From IMG/VR virus record IMGVR_UViG_3300046007_009697, positions 1 to 46,059 of that record: a stretch of 46,059 bases of DNA. The stretch is one strand, 5' to 3'. Under the pieces are notes generated by a model. That model saw nothing but the letters and a program-made list of their open reading frames with translations, ran no database searches and was not told the origin of the DNA. The position numbers and the translations under genes were made by a program. Shown here one piece after another: positions 43,331 through 46,059 of the stretch. Positions within the stretch are counted from its first letter, which is position 1. Each line of letters begins with the position of its first letter. This stretch comes from a virus.

Positions 43331-44487
43331 TACGCCTCTGCGTCTATATAATCTGCTGAATTGTCTTCTACTTCAATACCAACATCATCTAATTCTAATA
43401 AAGATGCAGATTGGTATTTCATAATCAACTTTTCACAAATTTCATCATATATTGCATCATGTAAATCTTGGTCTTCAAGCAGCATGGCCTTAAACTGTTT
43501 AGATTGGAATTTTATTTCCTCTCCGGTTGATTTATTAATATATGCATACCATGCACCACTTTGTGTTACAAGACCATAGTCTTTCATAACACCTAACCAG
43601 CTACTGTAATCATCAATACCAGATGCAAAGAATACCTCATAATCGCATACTCGCTGTGGCGGGCCCAATCTGTTTTTAAATATATGTACCTTTGTCTGGG
43701 CTCCAACGATCTGATCTTTTCCGTTTAGTTTTGCTGTAATATTCCCAGTGTTCTTCAATCTAATTCTAACACTAGAATGGAATCCTATTGCTTTTCCACC
43801 AGAAGTTGTCCATGGATCACCAAAACTAACACCCATCTTTGTTCTAAGCTGGTTTGTAAATACAAGGCAAATTCGCTCACGTCCAATATAGTTAGTTATT
43901 TTTCGCATTGCCTTTGATATAATTATGGCCTTTGCAGTTGCATATCCATCTTTATCAAAATCTGCTTCCATTTCTTGTTTTGTTGATGCACCCGCAACCG
44001 AGTCAACAACAATAGTAACTAACTTATTCTTATCAGAAGATCTTACTTTCTCCACAATTGATTCAATCGTATCAAAAATATCTTCAACGGTATCCATTGG
44101 TACATAAAGCATCTTCTTCAAATCAATACCTACTGCGGTAAAGAAATCAGGAGGAACCGCATTTTCAGTATCAATGAAGATAGCCATGCCTCCTTTTTTC
44201 TGAGTGTTGGCTAGGATATGAGCGGCAAGCAAAGACTTGCCGCTTCCTTCCAATCCAGTTAGTTCTGTTATCTTACCAACCGGAATACCACCGTGCTTTC
44301 TATTTGAAATTGCAACATCTAATATAGATGAACCAGTTGAAACAAATTCTTTCACGTGTACCGGTGCATCGTCATCACCTTCCAAGAAATAGGCAATCTT
44401 ATTGCTTTGTGATTTAAATTTCTTGTTTAGTGTATCTGCAAGCATTGATCCCAAATCATCGGTAATTTCAGCTTTAGATTTTGCCAT
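43330..44487 (-). CDS. uvsX: RecA/UvsX-type recombinase
   Basis: 385 residues (T4 UvsX is 391). Walker A is GLEGSGKS at 78-85, Walker B region VTIVVDSVAG follows, and CLVFTNQLRTKMGVSFGDPWTTSGGKAIGFHSSVRIRL covers L1/L2-like DNA-binding segments that are closer to bacterial RecA than T4 UvsX is. The C-terminus is acidic. It would drive strand exchange and recombination-dependent replication with the ssDNA-binding protein encoded next to it (2-base gap). Confidence 0.94.
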   Translation of the reverse strand: MAKSKAEITDDLGSMLADTLNKKFKSQSNKIAYFLEGDDDAPVHVKEFVSTGSSILDVAISNRKHGGIPVGKITELTGLEGSGKSLLAAHILANTQKKGGMAIFIDTENAVPPDFFTAVGIDLKKMLYVPMDTVEDIFDTIESIVEKVRSSDKNKLVTIVVDSVAGASTKQEMEADFDKDGYATAKAIIISKAMRKITNYIGRERICLVFTNQLRTKMGVSFGDPWTTSGGKAIGFHSSVRIRLKNTGNITAKLNGKDQIVGAQTKVHIFKNRLGPPQRVCDYEVFFASGIDDYSSWLGVMKDYGLVTQSGAWYAYINKSTGEEIKFQSKQFKAMLLEDQDLHDAIYDEICEKLIMKYQSASLLELDDVGIEVEDNSADYIDAEA

Positions 44488-44489
44488 GA

Positions 44490-45263
44490 TTAATCCTTAA
44501 ATAAATCATCAAATGCTGAACTTACATCAGACGCAATTGACTTTGTTGCTGTTGATTTATCTGTGGTGTAATTTACTTCGGCCTCTCCAGTTTCAGTTTC
44601 GCTTTCTGGATTTAGCCATGCATGTAGTGCCAACTTAAGATCTTCATATGTTTGTTCCTTGAAAATCTCAGTGATTTGCTTTTGGTTCTTGATAAGATCA
44701 ACAACGGCCTTATCGGTAGTAACTGGTGTTTCCTTTGGCTTAATACGAATTGTAGTTGTTTGGAAATTCTTGCCAGTTTCCTCTGGTGTTTTTACTTCTA
44801 CTGTAATATCACGCCCGTTTTGCATATCAGTAATATCACCATAATCTGGATCTGCGATGTACGCCAAAAGCTCTTGATATACAGTTGTTCCAAATCCCCA
44901 GAATTTAACGCCTTCGTTTTCTTGTCCTCGTACTATAACAGGAACATGCACTCGCATCTTTGGTTCAAGCTTACGGCCCATAATCCAATCTTCTTTAGAC
45001 CCAGTTTGCTTAAGCTTTTCTGCGAATTCAACAATAGGATCTGGCTTTCCAAATGTTACAGGTGAAAGATATGTTTTCTTTCCAACGTTATAATGGAAAT
45101 ACATTTCAATAAACGGATTCTCACGATTGTGCATATACGGTACAATACGTACTGTGTGTGCACCGGGCGCAGGTTTCCATACATCATCTGTCTTCTTTAC
45201 AGATGACTCATTTGATTGAAGTGACTTCAATCGATTCTTGATAGCATCAACATTGATTGCCAT
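44490..45263 (-). CDS. 32: ssDNA-binding protein (gp32-like)
   Basis: 257 residues (T4 gp32 is 301). An N-terminal basic segment (INVDAIKNRLKSLQ) precedes the OB-fold core (HTVRIVPYMHNRENPFIEMYFHYN, VHVPVIVRGQENEGVKFWGFG), and the last ~50 residues are acidic (ending SAFDDLFKD), as needed for protein contacts. The Cys/His zinc site of T4 gp32 is absent. AAAGGAG precedes the ATG, and tandem GATCAAAT repeats lie upstream. T4 gp32 represses its own translation; any similar control here is untested. Confidence 0.9.
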   Translation of the reverse strand: MAINVDAIKNRLKSLQSNESSVKKTDDVWKPAPGAHTVRIVPYMHNRENPFIEMYFHYNVGKKTYLSPVTFGKPDPIVEFAEKLKQTGSKEDWIMGRKLEPKMRVHVPVIVRGQENEGVKFWGFGTTVYQELLAYIADPDYGDITDMQNGRDITVEVKTPEETGKNFQTTTIRIKPKETPVTTDKAVVDLIKNQKQITEIFKEQTYEDLKLALHAWLNPESETETGEAEVNYTTDKSTATKSIASDVSSAFDDLFKD

Positions 45264-45293
45264 AATAAAACTCCTTTGATAAAATTAATGTAT

Positions 45294-45331
45294 GATCAAA
45301 TATAACTATTTTTTAGATCAAATGCAACTAT
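45294..45331 (-). promoter_or_regulatory. Candidate promoter/operator: tandem ATAGTTxxATTTGATC repeats before gp32-like gene
   Basis: Two 16-base copies, ATAGTTGCATTTGATC (45316-45331) and ATAGTTATATTTGATC (45294-45309), identical at 14 of 16 positions, spaced 22 bp. The second contains TATATTTG, a match to the Bacteroidota -7 box TAnnTTTG, with TTG about 20 bases upstream as a -33 partner. The region ends 30 bases before the gp32-like start and overlaps the stop codon of the next gene. This is the best-defined promoter-like site in the window. Confidence 0.5.
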
Positions 45332-45720
45332 ATTCTATATATTTTTTTTACGGTGGTTGGTAATATTGTTAAAACACCGTTGTTTGACAACAAAATAGAA
45401 TTTCTGTAAAGTTCCCATTCTATTTTATAATTTTTGTCTAGAACTCCATTATTTATTTCCTTTATTAAATCATTTATTGCGTTTATAGTATATAACGTAT
45501 TTGTTTCTTTTTTCCTGTGAACAAGCACAGTATTTCTATAGAAATCAATTTCTACATCACTTACTAAATTGTAGGACAATATATACGAATTTTTTTCGGA
45601 AGTTCCAAGCAAAAATATTTTATCGTTATCAAAATAATCGTAATACTCATCTTTTAGATTTTCTAATGTATTGTTTATGGCGTACCCTTTTACAAAGGTA
45701 CATAATAAAAGACTTTTCAC
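45328..45720 (-). CDS. Conserved phage protein, GTG start
   Basis: 130 residues. It starts at GTG with GAGG seven bases upstream, since the nearest ATG is followed at once by a stop. The chain is beta-strand-rich with KKETNTLYTINAINDLIKE and a YKIEWELYRNSILL segment, a pattern I have seen in hypothetical proteins of T4-like phages near gp32. Function unknown. Confidence 0.7.
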   Translation of the reverse strand: MKSLLLCTFVKGYAINNTLENLKDEYYDYFDNDKIFLLGTSEKNSYILSYNLVSDVEIDFYRNTVLVHRKKETNTLYTINAINDLIKEINNGVLDKNYKIEWELYRNSILLSNNGVLTILPTTVKKIYRI

Positions 45721-45729
45721 ATAAATACC

Positions 45730-45939
45730 TCAATTTATTTTATATATTTTTTTATTATTTGTTTTGATTGCTTCTTTAAATGAATCATCCATTTTTATTT
45801 TTATTGATTCATCGTTTAAAAGATTTAGAATATTAATCTTTTTGTTTTCTGATTTACTTGTTAATGTAATTTTATTATCTTTTCCTGTAAGCATTAACTT
45901 CAAATTTTCAATTGAATCTGTTTTAAATAACTCAGTCAT
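45730..45939 (-). CDS. Uncertain small ORF; possibly the 3' end of a longer gene
   Basis: 69 residues from an ATG with no ribosome site. The frame stays open upstream to position 46056 (VVFPDVIYDYF just before the ATG reads like normal protein), but no ATG, GTG or TTG occurs there and a TGA in frame sits at 46057-46059. It may use a rare start, be a decayed gene, or be 5'-truncated by a frameshift. The sequence is Lys/Asn-rich and resembles no family I know. Confidence 0.4.
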   Translation of the reverse strand: MTELFKTDSIENLKLMLTGKDNKITLTSKSENKKINILNLLNDESIKIKMDDSFKEAIKTNNKKIYKIN

Positions 45940-46059
45940 TGAAAAATAGTCATAAATTACATCGGGAAATACTACAGATAATTGATTCTTTAATATTGAT
46001 TGTAATGGGAATAATTTTATTAAAAATAATTTAATTTTATCCTTGGTTCGATCACTTCA

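Noticed and set aside
1-46059. tRNA genes or an integrase/attachment site
   Set aside because: Every gap is under 100 bases and AT-rich; no cloverleaf or recombinase was seen.

Overview
This AT-rich window looks like part of a large tailed-phage genome with a T4-type replisome. Reading leftward from the right edge, it encodes a gp32-like ssDNA-binding protein, a UvsX/RecA recombinase, an RNase H-type 5' nuclease, a DnaB/gp41 helicase, a B12-dependent ribonucleotide reductase, a family B DNA polymerase, a gp45-like clamp, thioredoxin, dUTPase, and gp44/gp62-like clamp loader subunits. The host is probably in Bacteroidota or a related phylum. A secreted protein carries a type IX secretion C-terminal signal, a 54-residue protein has the CGC...RKEKLN...FP pattern I associate with Bacteroidota phages, a DUF5522-like protein is present, and one upstream region has a TAnnTTTG-type -7 box. 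The host is inferred, not seen directly.

Layout. (1) 1-2460, minus strand: four genes for exported proteins, namely a signal-peptide protein with Ala/Asp/Thr-rich fibre-like repeats (cut by the window edge), a small T9SS-signal protein, a secreted DNA/RNA non-specific endonuclease and a lipoprotein. (2) 2558-3877: the only plus-strand gene, a tail-fibre-like protein, ending at a perfect palindromic terminator shared with the convergent gene. (3) 3929-29729, minus strand: about 26 kb dominated by glycan genes. It has 13 glycosyltransferase-type genes, one of them with three catalytic-type domains; six methyltransferase domains, two of them in fusions; and a PhyH dioxygenase, a mini-SDR, a NeuD-like acyltransferase, a WbqC-like protein, a short DegT-like aminotransferase and a ParB-like protein. 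A block of small phage genes (9536-13256) interrupts it. (4) 29798-32852: an IMPDH/GMP-reductase-like enzyme, a Cas4/RecB-like nuclease, an Nmad1-like protein, gp62 and a zinc-ribbon protein. (5) 32856-45939: replication, recombination and nucleotide metabolism.

Almost all genes run leftward with tiny gaps or overlaps, so they are probably long operons. No intergenic stretch exceeds 100 bases. Several of the larger gaps carry a recurring motif, ATAGTTG/AAGTTGTATAT on the minus strand, often as two copies about 20 bp apart, which I read as a candidate phage promoter or operator. No tRNA, rRNA, CRISPR array, IS element, attachment site or integrase was seen. Terminase, capsid, portal and primase genes are not in the window.

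How it fits together: the right half copies DNA and supplies dNTPs. The glycan cassette would build or decorate a complex glycan, most likely on virion proteins or the host surface. The left edge would send phage-encoded proteins to the host envelope or outside the cell. The most unusual points are the T9SS-signal/secreted-nuclease/lipoprotein island, the fused glycan enzymes, the IMPDH-like enzyme and the shared promoter-like repeats.
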